Below are positions 37,584 through 50,800 of a stretch of DNA of 64,000 nt, piece after piece (position 1 is the stretch's first letter; each line of letters opens with the position of its first letter). The DNA is from Aquila chrysaetos chrysaetos. Taxonomy: Eukaryota > Chordata > Aves > Accipitriformes > Accipitridae. The position numbers and the translations under genes are program-made. The DNA lies in NCBI RefSeq assembly GCF_900496995.4, contig NC_044005.1, forward strand, positions 32,551,363 through 32,615,362, written 5' to 3'. Below the pieces are notes generated by a model, which was not told the origin of the DNA, ran no database searches, and was given only the letters and a program-made list of their open reading frames with translations.

Positions 37584-39439
37584 AAGGAAGTACCTACATG
37601 GATTGTTCTATTTTCTTTAGTTAATACCTGGGGCAATGTGCTAGATGCAAAGGCAAAAAGCTTGCTCTTCAAATGTGATTTTATGAGCCCTGCTGATAAC
37701 ATCTATCTGTCTGGGATGAATTAATATAATTTTGGGAGGTGCTAAACTTCCTTTGAAACAAGGAAGATCACCTCAAATGTCTTTTAATTGGTGGCAGAGT
37801 TTTAACAACATGTTTCTGAGAGCCCTCTCAGGTACAGCACACATGTAACAGACTGCTTCTAGTTTGTCCTCCCAGCAGAGGAGCACGCCTGGAGCACAGA
37901 AATCAGTTTATCTGAATAACATTCTGTTTTGCATTTTGGACTTTGACATGCCTAACGGAAATCTCTTACAGGTCAGAAGGGAGTGAATTCTGAGAAAAAA
38001 GATGAAGGCTGCATGATGGACAAAGACAAGTTAGTTGAGCCCATTTTCTGAGTCACTTGTCTGTCTTCACATTACCCTGCTTCATGACTAGGCCGTGTCC
38101 CATAAACACAAAATATGCCTTGCTTAATCATACAGGTCAAGTCTGTAAACCTAGCTGTGAGCTGCTGGTTGCTGGTGAAAAGATTAGGTGGCCAAGGTTT
38201 GGGATGTGGGATGTAAAACAGACTGTAATTAGACTAGATTAGATATTTCAGATTTGTGCAGCCCATGGCTGGACTTAAATCTACTTTGTCCTTATTGTCC
38301 TCTTAATTTCCTAGTACACAGCACAGATATGTTAATTTACTACTCATGCTGAATGTAAGGTCACAGTGTCTCACTTTTGTCTGTACTTGATTGCTTAGCA
38401 CCTTTTCAGACTGCCATTTCTATTTGCCATGTGTATTTGATGATTGGTCCTCCGTAAGTCCCTCTGCAAGAATACTGATCATGTTTTCTTTTTTCTCTAA
38501 CAGCTGCTCAGTGATTTCACATGACATAATATAAATGTATTCATGAAGTAAAGTGAGTCCCTCTCAGCTCATGTTGATTGTGCTCGTAGAGGTGTTCGCC
38601 AGTCTGTTGAACACATTCTGCAGTTATTATCTTTTTTTTTTTTTAAACATGCAGAATGCAAACAGAAGACCATATAAAGAAAGACTTAAGCATTTTGTCT
38701 GTTTCTGAATGTCTTTCTCTCCAATACACATGTTCATTCCTATGGAAGACATGTGGCTAAATCCCCTATACTATTTGAAAATTTCAAGACATGATTTTGT
38801 GAAACATCCATTGATGTTCTAGCCCCATACGCGTCTGCTCCCTGTTCATCAGTAGGCAGTCAGTGAGATACTGAAATAAAGTAGATGCAGATCTCAGTTA
38901 GAGATTTTTATTTTTTTTTTAATAAAATATTCTTTAAAAGCCTTTGAGTTCTTATGTGAGAAAGCAAAGCCGATGATTTAGAATTTTAAAATACACTTTA
39001 TTTTTATACCTTATAAAATGACAAGTGAGAGAGAATGCCAGATGGACCATTTGGCTTAAAGTTCTAACAAAAATGGAAACAGAAGATGACAATAATCAGG
39101 CAAATAGCATTGCATCAGTGAAAGTTCCAACAGCAGCTTGGTTTAAAAGTATTGAAATAGTTATATGGCAGGTTTGCAAGCATTCCAAATCAGCAGGAAT
39201 TAACAATTTCTGCTACAAAATACACAGATTAATTCTCTAAAACTTTGGTCAATAGAGGCTATCTCTATGTGGCTCGTGCTTAATTTCTTCAGTTGGCAAT
39301 TTTATGCTTTGCATGAAATAGTTACAAGATTTATTGCACTAGCGAGACAGAATATGTAATGGTTCATGACTAGCAAAATAACACAGTGATTAGGGTACTT
39401 ACCTAGGAAGAAGGATGCCCCTGTTTTCCTTCGTTTAAA
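37584..39439. other. Non-coding sequence
   Basis: No gene or repeat family recognised. There are T-rich runs near 38632 and 38910. Confidence 0.5.
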
Positions 39440-39990
39440 TATCCTTCAGCACTGGAAGATGTTTGAAGGTGCAACCCTAAGGATTTTGTCTTGAGCCTGA
39501 CATACATTAATAGTAATGTTTTCATGAGAAACCCAAGGTATGGACTAGACTTCCCTCATACAATCTGTAGATGACATCACATTGGAAGGTGTTGTAAGGA
39601 GGAAAGGCTTAAAATTAAAAAAGAAATTGATTAAACAATATATGGTCCAGAATCAAGTAGATGAAATTTGATTGTGACAAGTACAATCATATATTTAGGA
39701 AACAGAAATTAAATTCACTGATACAAAATAGGAGGTAGATGGATATGCAGCTATACAGCTTGAAACACTCTTGGACTTCAGAATACCCAAACTTGAATAC
39801 AGGTTGACAGTGTGATGCTCTTAAGGGAGTGGGGGTGGAGGTGGGGGTGTGAAGACACAAATTTCTCTTTGCTGTGTGTGAAAAATGTGACACTTGTAAA
39901 GCAGTAGAGGTTATTATTCTTGGCACTTGTGAGGCCATTTTTGGAACAAACAATTATCAGATGTAGTGTATGCTCATCGATGTCTCTCCT
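39440..39990 (+). mobile_element. Ancient CR1 LINE remnant (reverse transcriptase region)
   Basis: A strongly decayed but ordered series of CR1 RT landmarks appears on the + strand. About 39565-39590 reads 'gtagatgacatcacattgga', matching the catalytic 'xDD' plus 'TxLG' region. About 39655-39700 corresponds to 'MKF...K', then the 'h/y-lfrK' segment. About 39810-39820 has 'cagtgtgatgct'. About 39920-39960 encodes 'ALVRPFLEQ', the counterpart of the ALVRPHLEY motif. Frameshifts, stops and a G/T-rich insertion near 39825-39852 separate them. The divergence is far greater than in the 27.9 kb copy, so it dates from an early amniote or bird CR1 lineage. Confidence 0.7.
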
Positions 39991-42845
39991 GATGCTTAGG
40001 ACTAGACTAGTTGGTCAGCTGAAATGTCTTCAGGTGCTATATGTATCAGAGGAGAAAGTCTTCCTTCCTCAGAGAAATTCATGGAGCTCCTTTTTCCATG
40101 TATGAAATGTTCTTATCAATAAATGTTCTGCTCCAAATTTCCTTGCAAGGCCAAATACACTTTTGGGAAAATATGTCTCAAACTGCCAAGTGTCAACCTA
40201 TGGAACATAAATATTTAACCTAAGACTCAAATTTTGGGGAAAAAGATGCAGAACACTTAATATTCTAGAAAGCCCACCTCTAACTGTCAGTAAGTCTTTC
40301 TATATCTTCAATATAATGAATTTTCATTTTCAATTTACATGATTGACAGTGATAAAAATGAGTTGATTTGTGTGCAACATTGGTGTTAGAACCAAATGAA
40401 TGTATATTTTGTAATAAGGACCGTGTGAAAGATAAACATTCCATGTTTCTGGGTGAAATAGAAGGTGATGTCTGGCTATTCTTTCTCCCTCATATATATC
40501 TTATATATTTAAAATTAAGCTAGGCAGCCTATATAGGTTCCTTTTTAGTGACTCCCATAGTGTCTATATCCTAAATTTGTCTTTCATGCTCAAATTATAC
40601 ACTTGCAGTGTACATCAAATACATTCTTGACCATTTATTTACTATTTTCATACATCTCTAACCCATGGTATGTATTTGTTTGCTACGATGTGATTTTAGT
40701 ATGCTTTTCTCTCCCAAGCTTCTAAAATAAATGTTTGAAAATAACTTTGTGATTCACATTGCCAAGGTTTACTTCAGAGATCATGCTAGCAGCTTCCCAC
40801 AGGAAATACACTTTTTTTTTTTTTTAAAAAAAGAAGAGAACGAGTATCCAAGTCACTTTTATGTCGGTCGCATCCAGTGAATATCACTGACATTATTTAA
40901 AATGCTATCTATTTAGTTAATTACAACAGGGAAAGAATGTGATAGGGCATTGCAAATAGGAGACAGATTTATACAAATGTGCCTGAAAGTAGAATGAAAA
41001 CATTACTGAATGATCTTCAGATGCTTAGCATTATCAATCTGTCATGTTCACATTTTCTATATATTTCTCACACGTGGAAAAATATCTGAAGTTAAGTATT
41101 TTTCACATGTGACAGCTGAACTGGCTTTCAGAACAAATGCCCTGGACTAGTAGTGCTTCAGTTAATTAAAAACATTGCTATGAATTTTACAAATTAACTT
41201 TACAAAGCTGCAAATTTCTTCCAGCTCAGAGTATTTCAGAACTTAATATTTTAAAGACAGATCTAATAGGCACTTAAATGTTAGATCCCACTACGCCAAA
41301 ATTTTCAAAATGGGTTCTTCATTGCAGAGTTAAAATTTCTAAGTTTCCTACACATAGCTAAGTGCTTCAGAAAGAAATATAATAACTGGTGATGTGGATG
41401 ATCAGGTAAGCAGACATTTAGTATGCACTGCCTGACTTGGGGACTGGTAGCTATGGATATAAGTGAGGAGAGCCGATTTCCATGTTCCCAGGCCTGTTTA
41501 TACATTTTACATGAAAAAACTGTTTAATAAAATAATAAAGTAACTGGAAGAAAACAGAGCCTACCCCTCCTGTTTCTGTTCATCTCTATAGAACCCTTTA
41601 AGTACAGAGTCCCACTTGTTCTTGCTGGCTCAGGGAATCTCTGAGGTTTTCTGCAGACTAGACAAGTTTGAACAGCTTCAACAGAAAAGATAAAGACTTT
41701 CTGGTTCAACCCAAACCAGGATACCGTGATGGCTCTGGCATTCTTGTGGAAGGTGTGGGTTTGCATGTTTCCAATAACAACATGAGAAAAGAAGGTCTCT
41801 CTGCTACTGGAAGGAGAAAGGGAGAGCATAGTACCCTATATTCAGATTAAAAATGACCATGTAGGAGATTGCCTTGTATTGATCTCACCTATTCAAGACT
41901 AGCAAAATGACAATTCACTCCTTTTTCTCTAGGTAGGAGAAATCACAAATTTCTCAGTTCTATTGCTCCAGAAACTCAGTGCTTCCAGAGTAAGAGAAGC
42001 AATCCCAAAAGCTTTCCTTTCTCAGAGCTGTTTTCTTCTTCACTAGTAATTCTAGTGACTCCTTGCTCTCAAATTTACACTCACTGTCCTTCTTTAATAA
42101 GACCCTAAGGTCTCACAATTTACTTATAAACATCCACCTGATGCTTGTTTCTGCTAGGCCTTTCAAGTGCTTAAATCAGAAACTGCAGTGTCTAGAGAGT
42201 TTATGAATTTGAGTTCAGCAGGGGTTTTCAGCCCTGCGTCACTGGATTTAGGGCCTGGAAAACTACCTGAGCCCTTTTTCCACATCTATTTCCTATTTTG
42301 GTACTGAAAATATGTCACTTTGATATTATATATAAAATACAGCTAGTTCTAAAACAAATGGAACAAAACCTCCCAATTCTTACTTAGTGATTGGTTAATA
42401 GTGCAGAAATTACTGATATATGCATGGAGGGTAGCCCTTGGACCTACTTTATGAACAATATTCAGCCTTCTATCTGCAAGTTTCTTTTTTTCATTATGGT
42501 TTTCAACTCTCCCAGGTAGGTAAAATTTTATATATAAAATTGGAATGAATCCATTTTAATTAGTATGATAGTGAATGAAAAGACTTATTGATCCCTGTGT
42601 TAAAAGAGTAGCATTAAAAGAACATGACTAAAAGTATGCTAAAATAAGTTTTTAATTCATTTTTAATTCCAACGTTGCTTTATTTTTTTTTCTGAAATTT
42701 GAAACCATTCTTGATTAAATCACTATCACCTCCCTCTCCCTATTTTTCCTTTGATCTTTAGATTTGTATCTCCTGTCTTTTACCTGGCAGACGTGTGTGT
42801 AAGCACTCACATGTGAAGAATAGGAGAAGAGAGTTGAACGAGTTG
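39991..42845. other. Non-coding sequence
   Basis: AT-rich with no recognised gene. The 101-codon antisense frame at 41524-41829 shows no recognisable domain. Confidence 0.5.
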
Positions 42846-42851
42846 GATTTA

Positions 42852-42918
42852 CAGCTGCAATCAATTAACCTGTTGCTAGGGAACCATCAGCTGCCAATCA
42901 AAAAATAGCAATCAGCTG
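42852..42918. promoter_or_regulatory. Candidate enhancer: three E-boxes, X-box-like site, CCAAT
   Basis: Within 67 bp there are three CAGCTG E-boxes (42852-42857, 42888-42893, 42913-42918), an RFX X-box-like GTTGCTAGGGAAC (42872-42884), a CCAAT (42894-42898) and an ATTA core inside 'tcaattaacc'. CAGCTG is the palindromic site of tissue-restricted bHLH factors, and the X-box is bound by RFX factors. No gene is seen nearby. The clustering is visible; enhancer function is inferred. Confidence 0.35.
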
Positions 42919-44047
42919 ACTGGAGTCAGCAGGATATTAAAATGGAATAACAAAACATTACAGTTCCTCCCCTTTTCATTGAAATCTTTAGAATATTTGT
43001 TAATGCTTTTTTTTTTGAAGGGGAAGGGAAGTTAGATAGCAAGGGGTCAAAATGTCAAATGTGTTTCACTCTTGGTCTAGGTACTTAATTAACAGAAAGG
43101 CTGGCAGCAGGAGCTTGGATTTGTGTTTGGCTATCTTTATGCTTATCAGTGTTAACCAAAATGAGGTATAGTGATGCAGTATGTGGAAATATATTACAGA
43201 GGACTTCGTTTGACCATACCAGGTTAGCCTAGTGCTGGTTGATCTGGGAATACTTTGAAAACCCTAGGCATTTTATGGAATGCCAGTTAATTAAAGCTTA
43301 ATGAACTTTAAAGAGTGAGTTGTGGTTGGCAGGGATAAGAGATGACCCTGACTGAAATATATGGAAGCAGAAGGTTTCACTTCACCCACTTAGAGCTCAC
43401 TCAGGTATATGAGGGATTGCAGACTTGAAACAGAAATCACCATCTGAAGTTTAGATGTGATTTTTGACTCAGCAAAGCATGTTACAGGTTGTTTCAGGCT
43501 TGTTTTGCTTGTTCTGGCAGAGAAGGACATGTTTTAAAATGGCTTTCATAGTCTGCTTTTACTTTGAAGTATTTAGTGAAATGTTAGAGTAGGAGAATAC
43601 AATTTTCATACTGATCATCCTTTCCATTGTTATTCTTTAAACATACTATTTCTGTCATCTTTGGTATCCATAGTCTTTGATATTAATGTAAAAGACTAAA
43701 ATGAAGTACTATCAAAAAATATCGACCGACTGCCTACCTTTTTTTGATGGCCTCCTGAGACAAAATAGACCAGTCCTTCCTGAACAGTGTTCTCACGTGA
43801 CTTTTACTTGCAGAGGGTAAAAAGCTAGGCTAAACTTTGGAACTTTCTTCTAGTCCTATCATTTTGATTCTTATTTCCATTTCTAGATATGCTGATGTAT
43901 TGGAGAGGCAAAAAGGAGCAAAAGAGAAGATGGAGGCTTGATTTTGATCATTCAATGATTCAACCACCTGTGGTGTCTCACATATCAGCAGTAGTATCTC
44001 CAAGAAGCCCAGGTATTTAAAGCTATGTGTCTGCAATTTTAATGCTT
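42919..44047. other. Non-coding sequence
   Basis: No gene or repeat recognised. Confidence 0.45.
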
Positions 44048-44090
44048 AATTCATGATTAATTCTAATTTATAAATTAGAAGTCATGAATT
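44048..44090. repeat. Nested perfect palindrome (43 bp)
   Basis: A perfect 20-bp palindrome TTCTAATTTATAAATTAGAA spans 44061-44080. It is flanked by a 9-bp perfect inverted repeat, AATTCATGA at 44048-44056 and TCATGAATT at 44082-44090, with offsets of 4 and 1 bases. In total 38 of 43 bases are in symmetric pairs. It could extrude as a cruciform or act as a dyad site for AT-hook or homeodomain proteins. Confidence 0.9.
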
Positions 44091-45868
44091 TTGTGACATC
44101 TGTTTGGCAGGAATTCACCAACTTGTGTGAACCACCAGTCTGAGACCAGCCTGTGTGCTCTGTGTATACCTTATACACTGCATCTCTATGTGGTTTGCTG
44201 TAGGTTAATCTGACGTAGAACACAAAATAGCTATATATAATCATTTTCTAACGTATATAGATAAGAAAGCTTTCAGAATGAAAAGAACAATGAAAAGAAG
44301 TATCTACAGGACATATCAGAACTGTCTATGCTTCCTAATGTTATAAACAGAATTATTTCTGTCATACAGATGGAGGCTACAAAAGTTGTTTCATTTATTT
44401 GTTCCTTGTAGTGGTAGAACTCCATGTTGTGGAAGCAGTTGAAAAAAATCTTCTCTAAGTGGTTGTGGGGTTGAGACAAGCATTGCAGCACCAGTAATGG
44501 GTGATCCTGACCCCCCCTTAATGGTGTATCTGTCTCTGTTCATATTTTATTCCACTCTCATCAAAATAGCACTGCTGAATACAGGTTCCCAAGAGTAGTG
44601 ACATAACATAGCATTGCTGCTGCAAGGGTAAGCTGGACTTTGCATTTCTAAACTGCAGCTGCATTTCTGAGATACTTTATTTTACTTAAAGCTTTGAATT
44701 TTAAATATTCATCAGTTTGTGCTCTAGACAACTGTCTATTTCACTTCTGCCTGAAGTCATCTTGAGGTCTGGGTGTCAGCTGAGATGAAATACAGTGATT
44801 GGGTACACCTACTATTGCAGAACATAGAAGCAAGAATAAAGGTTTAATCAGGAAGCTAGTTTTTATACATTTGGGGGACTTTAAACAGTTTCAATATTGT
44901 AAATTTAATATATCAGCCCATCTCTGCAGAACAGGTAAATTTTTGAAGTTTCAGGGCTGACTATTAAATGACTGTAGTAATATTCAGATTTATTAAGTCA
45001 AGGAAATATGTTATGTACCTTTTAAAATTCATTTTACAGTAGGGTTTTCTGGAACTATTAGTTCTGCATGTTTTTTTTCAGTCATCTACTTGTTATTTGT
45101 GCTTCTTGTAGCCAGCCTTTCAAGAAATATAGAAATATGCAAATGACTAGGGATGATATTTTACTAATTTCTAATGTTCAAGTATTCTTTTATGCCATGC
45201 TTCAACTCCATGTGATGAAAATTCATTGAAGGTGGAAAAACCTGCTTGCATATTAATTACAAACTAATTTTAGTTTTGTTTTATACTCCAATGAAGTATT
45301 TTTAAAGAGAAGTTTAGATGCTGGCTCCACATGTTCACTGGGTGATTGGTTTGTAAGGTATGACTAAGAGGAAGCCCACAAATATGCACTGTATTTGTTC
45401 ATTGAATGCACACAGTATTGGAGTCAGGCAGGAGATTAATTATGTTACATTAGAGATTGTCTGGATATGACTGCAGTTACTAAATATCAGACTGCTTGCA
45501 TGTGAATCTGCCTCCTGCTGCAGATTTAACGTGTTCCTTATGCTAGGTTTAGTAAAATAAACCTGCACTTGATGAGCCATTTGAGCAATAACGTCATCAT
45601 ATTGTAGTGCAATATCAGGAAAGTTATCTTCTCAAATATGTATAAACTGAGTTTTCTTTTAACTGAAATATAATCTTAGCCAAATGTCATAGGTTACTAA
45701 ATTGAAGGGTGGTGGTGAAATTCTTGATTAGAAGCACACATTACAAAGTTAGTGATCATATCTTTTCCTGTAGTTTCACTTCTGGAGGGTATGTAGTCTC
45801 AACTTAAAAATGAGATAAAGAGCCTTTCTTGTATTTCTGGTTTTGTTTCCTTAATATCATCACAGAAT
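44091..45868. other. Non-coding sequence
   Basis: AT-rich with no gene recognised. Confidence 0.5.
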
Positions 45869-46065
<197 letters not shown>

Positions 46066-46564
46066 TGCTAAGTGACAGTTGAACATGGAGGTTCTGTAAG
46101 CTAAAACAAGGGGGTTGAGAAGGGGATGTGAAATCTCAGAGCAGCCTTGGCTACAGTGACATGAGATGGTGGAGTTCAGGATCCTGAGAGGAGGGAACAA
46201 GGCAAATAACAGGATCACAACCCTGGACTTCAGGAGAACAGACTTTGGCCTTTTAAGGGACTTGCTTGGGAGCCATAGGATATGGTCCTGGAGAGAAGAT
46301 GGTCCAGGAGAGCTGGTGATTTTCAAGGAGTACTTTCTCTGAGCTCAAGAATAATCCTTGCCTATATGTAGGAAGTCAAGCAAAGGTGTCAGGAAGCCTG
46401 CATTGTTAAGCAAGGAGTTCCTGACAAAAGTCAGACATAAAAATGAACAGTGGAAGTCAAAGCCCAACTGGTGTTGAAACTGGGAAGGAATATGAAAGGC
46501 AGCTAGGAGCTAAAGGAAGACTAGAAAAATATGAATATACTGTCAAAGGGGGCAAGGGTTCCTG

Positions 46565-47044
46565 GTGACAAAAGACATGGAAAATGTCAAGGTACTTGAT
46601 ACCTTTTCTGGAGATCAGGGGAACTACACGCTGGGCAGCCTCACCTGGATCTCTGGGAAGGTGATGGAGCAAATAATCCTGGAAACCATTTCCAAACACA
46701 AAGGCAAGAAGGTGATTTGGAGTAGTTGGCTTAGATTTACAAAAGGGATATCAGGCTTGACCAACCTGATAGCCTCCTACAGTGAGGTCACTGTCTTGAG
46801 GAAGCAGTGGATGTTGTGTGTCTTCAGCAGGGCTTTCAACACTGTGTCCCGTAACACTCTCATTAACAAACTGATGAAATATGGCCTACATAAGAGGGCG
46901 ATAAGGCAGACTGAAAACTGGTGGAACTGCTGGGCTCTAAGGGTTGAGATCAGTGTCACAATTTGGACTCCAGTCATCTACCCTAGTGGAGTACACTCCT
47001 CCCCAAGGGAGGAGGCATTGTGCTGCCATTCAGAGGGACTTTGA
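46565..47044 (+). pseudogene. CR1 reverse transcriptase fragment (catalytic box deleted)
   Basis: A 159-codon open stretch with the N-terminal half of CR1 RT. Near 46985-47035 it passes straight from the 'SGV' strand ('gtggagtacactcctcccca') to the 'gccattcagagggactttgataggctg' helix; key cores are 'SGV' and 'ihrDfDRLEKW'. The intervening segment that normally carries the F/Y-x-D-D catalytic box is missing, a deletion of probably one to a few hundred bases. The protein could not polymerise DNA. Downstream CR1 sequence continues in another frame (46944-47204). Confidence 0.8.
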
Positions 47045-47551
47045 TAGGCTGGAGAAATGGGCTGACAGGAACCTCATTAAATTCAACAACAGGAAAGGCT
47101 CAAAGTCATGCACCTGGGGAGGAACAACCCCATGCAAAAATACAGCATGGTGCCTGACAGTCTGGAAAACAGCTTTGCAGAAAAGGACCTGGATGTCATC
47201 TTGAATGATGAATGATGACCATGAGGCAGCAATGCATCCTTGCAACAAAGAAAGTCAACAGCATCCTGGGCTGCATTAGGAAGATCGTTACCAGCAGGTC
47301 AAGGAAGGTGATTCTTCCCTCTACTCGGGATTGGTGAGATCACACATGAAGTCCTGTGTTCAGTTCCAGACTCTGCAGTACAAGAGACATGGATGTCCTG
47401 AAGCAAATTCAGCGAAGGGTCACTGAGATGATGAGGGGCTTGGAGCATCTGTGAAACAAAAAGAAGCTGAGAGAGATGAGGCCGTATAGCCTGGAGAAGA
47501 GAAGGATCGAGGAGGGTCTTATCAATGTGCATAAATACCTAATGGGAAGGA

Positions 47552-47734
47552 GTGAAGAAGACAGACCCAGACTCAGTGGTGCTGAGGGACAGGATGAGAA
47601 GCAATAGGCACAAATTGAAATATGGTAAATTCCATTTAAATCTAAGAAAGAACTTTCTAACTCTGAGGGTGGTCAAACACTGGAACAGGTTGATGAGAGA
47701 GGTGGTGGAGTCTCCATCCCTGGAGACAGTTTAA
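47552..47734 (+). pseudogene. CR1 ORF2 C-terminal fragment
   Basis: A 60-codon frame with 'NRHKLKYGKFHLNLRKNFLTL' cores and ending 'EVVESPSLET', the C-terminus of CR1 ORF2. It corresponds to the same region as 28015-28305 on the other strand of the younger copy. Confidence 0.85.
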
Positions 47735-47842
47735 AACTGGCTGGCCATGGTCCTGAGCAGCCAGCTGTAGTTAACCCTGCTCTGAGCAGGGAACTAAGAC
47801 TAGATGATCTCCAGAGGTCCCTTCCAACCTCAGTGATTCTGT

Positions 47843-50800
47843 GGAAAGAATTAAGACCACAATTTACTTACTGATCATATAAAGAATCTGATGTAATGAA
47901 CATCACTCAAGTTGGCATGTATAACTTATTTGGTTGGATACCAAGGGAAAGTAAAAATTCACTGTCTTTTCCTATTCAGTTGAACTGATCCTTGTCTCTA
48001 TTAACAGCAACTAGTGCTGGGAGGCATTATGAAGAACTCAGGTTTTCCATCATTTTGGCTTTCTTTTCACACATTGCACAGGTTATGTCAGTGCAGACTT
48101 GCTGAGAGAAAATACAAGACAAGTACTCCCCAGATACATGAATGGCTGCAAACACCAACTTCACTGCTATAAGAAAATAACTTGTGTAGCAAAGAGGCTA
48201 ATATTAATGTTGACAGACAGGTTGGTGGAATCATTATCTGCAATGATACTTAAATAATTTTTTCCCTACTTCTATCCTTTTTTCCTAAGATTATTTTACT
48301 CAGATGATATGCCTAAAATCAGATCCTTCTTTGTATATCCCTCAATGGAATCAATTGACTTTGATTACTATCAAATAAATTGAGAGAGTTTATCTTTGAG
48401 TGAGAATTGCAGCAACCAGCATGATGAACTGGGAAATCAAAGGTGCTCAGGAAGCAGGTGCGTCCTAGTATTTTTAGAAAGGGTAGAACGTAAATATTTC
48501 CCCTAGCTAGTACAAAATAACTTCCAAACAATATAAATAACAGTATTACTGAAAACCTGAGACTCTTTGAACTTTGAGGGCTACAGGGATTTCATGGTAC
48601 CTGAATATGAATGCTGAATCACTTATGTATCCTGCTCAAAATCACTGATTTGGAAACTTACACAACATGATGGCAAGTAATTATCAACCACCTTCTGCAT
48701 CCAGTATAATGTATTGCATTTATTACCTTATGCCATTACAGAGTAATTGACACTTTTAGCTGTATCAGCAAACTCTCAGTTGGCTGCAGCATAAAAATAT
48801 CAAGGTATCAGTAAAATTACTTTTTTTTTTTTTATATATTATGTTAAATCTACAGTTCTGACAGAGGAAGTGTAATATTAGTTGCTTTTTAAAAAAAGTA
48901 TAGGAATAACCACTGAACAAGTTTGTTCCAAGAACAGTACAACTGACGATGGCCTCTTTTTATAGATCTGAATACTTTCCATCCTCGCTGCAGCAATGCT
49001 AAGATTTGTGGGCAAGAGGGAGCACATATGGTAGTTAATCTTGAGCTATGAACATGTTAAATGACTGGCAACTGGGTTCACACTATTTGGCCAGCCAGCT
49101 GATGCCAAACAGTTGTATGTAATACGTACAGCATTAATTTGATCTCTCCCTTTCTATTCATAGAATTTTCATGAAAACTTGTGGGAACATAATTCTTTTT
49201 GAGAATATATTCTGCCTTTGAATTGGTGAGATGGGATGAAAAATTGAGTAGGATGAAGTTTTGAGCTGAAGATGGAAAGACAGACATTATGATCTCAAAA
49301 GACTTTCTTTTGGAAACCAAGAAAAATAAGCATTTTCTGACAGTGTACTCAGTTATCTTCTGTGTAGCAAAGAACATTTTGAGTCAGATGATACTGTTGT
49401 TGACATTTTTAATGGAAGTTATTTTTAGTGGTGAGGTGTGTACAGTTTTAAAACTATGAAATAGTCTTATTAGACTGAAAATCTTGGACTAGACAACATT
49501 AAATCTCATTTTCTCTAAATGATTATGGCATATGTGCCATAACTAGAAATAGCCTCAGGTGCCTAAAGGAAAAAAACAAACCAAAACCAACAGAGACTTT
49601 TTTTTAACCTTAGTATTTGAAAAAGGGTTAAAATTATACTTCTGAGTGAAAGGGAAGATAATTGACAATACTCTTGACTCCTTAAGATTTCATGTGAGAT
49701 ATGGTTACTAAAATCTCTAGTTCTGAAAATGGGCTGCTGATAACTAAATTTGTTTGTGTATTTGGTATTTGAGTCATTTATCTGGATTGCTGTGTAAATA
49801 TGTGGGTTGACTTATGAAATGGCAAAGAAAATCCCAGCACCCAAAACTTCAGAACAGTCACCTAGAAACAGTGAACAAGAAACCATCAGCTTAAAGTCGA
49901 GGCATTGTCTACTAGTACCTGTCAATTTAAGAACTCAACTATAAAAAAAAAGTGAGGAAAGATAAGCAAAAAAGGAAAAAAGGTAGATGCATTTTCTTTT
50001 CTCCTTTTCGGCTTTGGTAAAAATGTGTTGCTGAATTGACATGTGATAATTGTAAACAATTCCATTGTTCATTTAGAAAAAAGTGACAAAAACTTTGAAC
50101 AAGGTACGGTACATTATTTGTGTTATAACAGTGCCTCGAGGGTCTCACAGATAATTTTTTTGGTCTTTAATGTCTGTGCAGTGTATAATGAGGTTATGGT
50201 CCATGAAGAACCCACATAGACATATAGGAAACCAAAATAAACTGGATATTTTTACATACCAAGCAATAAAAAACCCCCTGTCTGAAAAGTGTTTCTAATC
50301 CTTAGGCAAACATTGAGATGAAAAACTGAGGTAGACATCTCAGCAGTGGCAGGGGTGGTGACTGAACTGGGACTTTTAATGCAGTGTGTTGCCTTCACTA
50401 TAATGCAATTGCTCTTCTCAAGCATGATTCAAACCATGGGTTTTTTTCTAGCTGTAGTCAGTCTTTCTCCACAGTCTGAAAAAGTTTTGCTTAGAACTCA
50501 CCTCTATCTTAATTTGTTTGCTACTGTTCTCAAAAAATATTATTTTAAAAAAGATGTATTTTTAGTGGCAGCTGCCAAAATTAGATTTGATAATACATTT
50601 GTACTAAAATACCTGCCATTTAATAGTTCTTTAGTTGTGAATTGTGTTGATTTTTCTTTGAATAAATACATTGTAGAATTTGGACTTTTCTGTAAATGTA
50701 GAAAAATAAATGAACAGTTAATCATATCTATTTTTCTTTAGGAAGAGTGGCAAGCTTTTAAGGGCTATTATAGTATAGTTAGTAGATTAAATAAACATTT

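Larger units (their letters stand above)
46085..47842 (+). mobile_element. Decayed CR1 LINE, mid ORF2 to 3' end
   Basis: About 1.76 kb on the + strand with CR1 landmarks in order: the inter-domain region after the endonuclease (about 46130-46560), RT 'SGKVMEQIILETI' (about 46645-46690), 'FTKG-SGLTNLIA' (about 46735-46775), 'FNTVSRNTLINKLMKYGL' (about 46835-46890), 'EKWADRN' (about 47050-47070), and the C-terminal 'RNFLTLRVVKHWNRL' with 'EVVESPSLE' (about 47640-47725). The 3' end 'ctagatgatctccagaggtcccttccaacctcagtgattctg' is split here: its key parts are 'gatctccagaggtccctt' and 'gattctgtg', typical of CR1. Frameshifts and deletions are numerous. The left edge is approximate. Confidence 0.9.
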
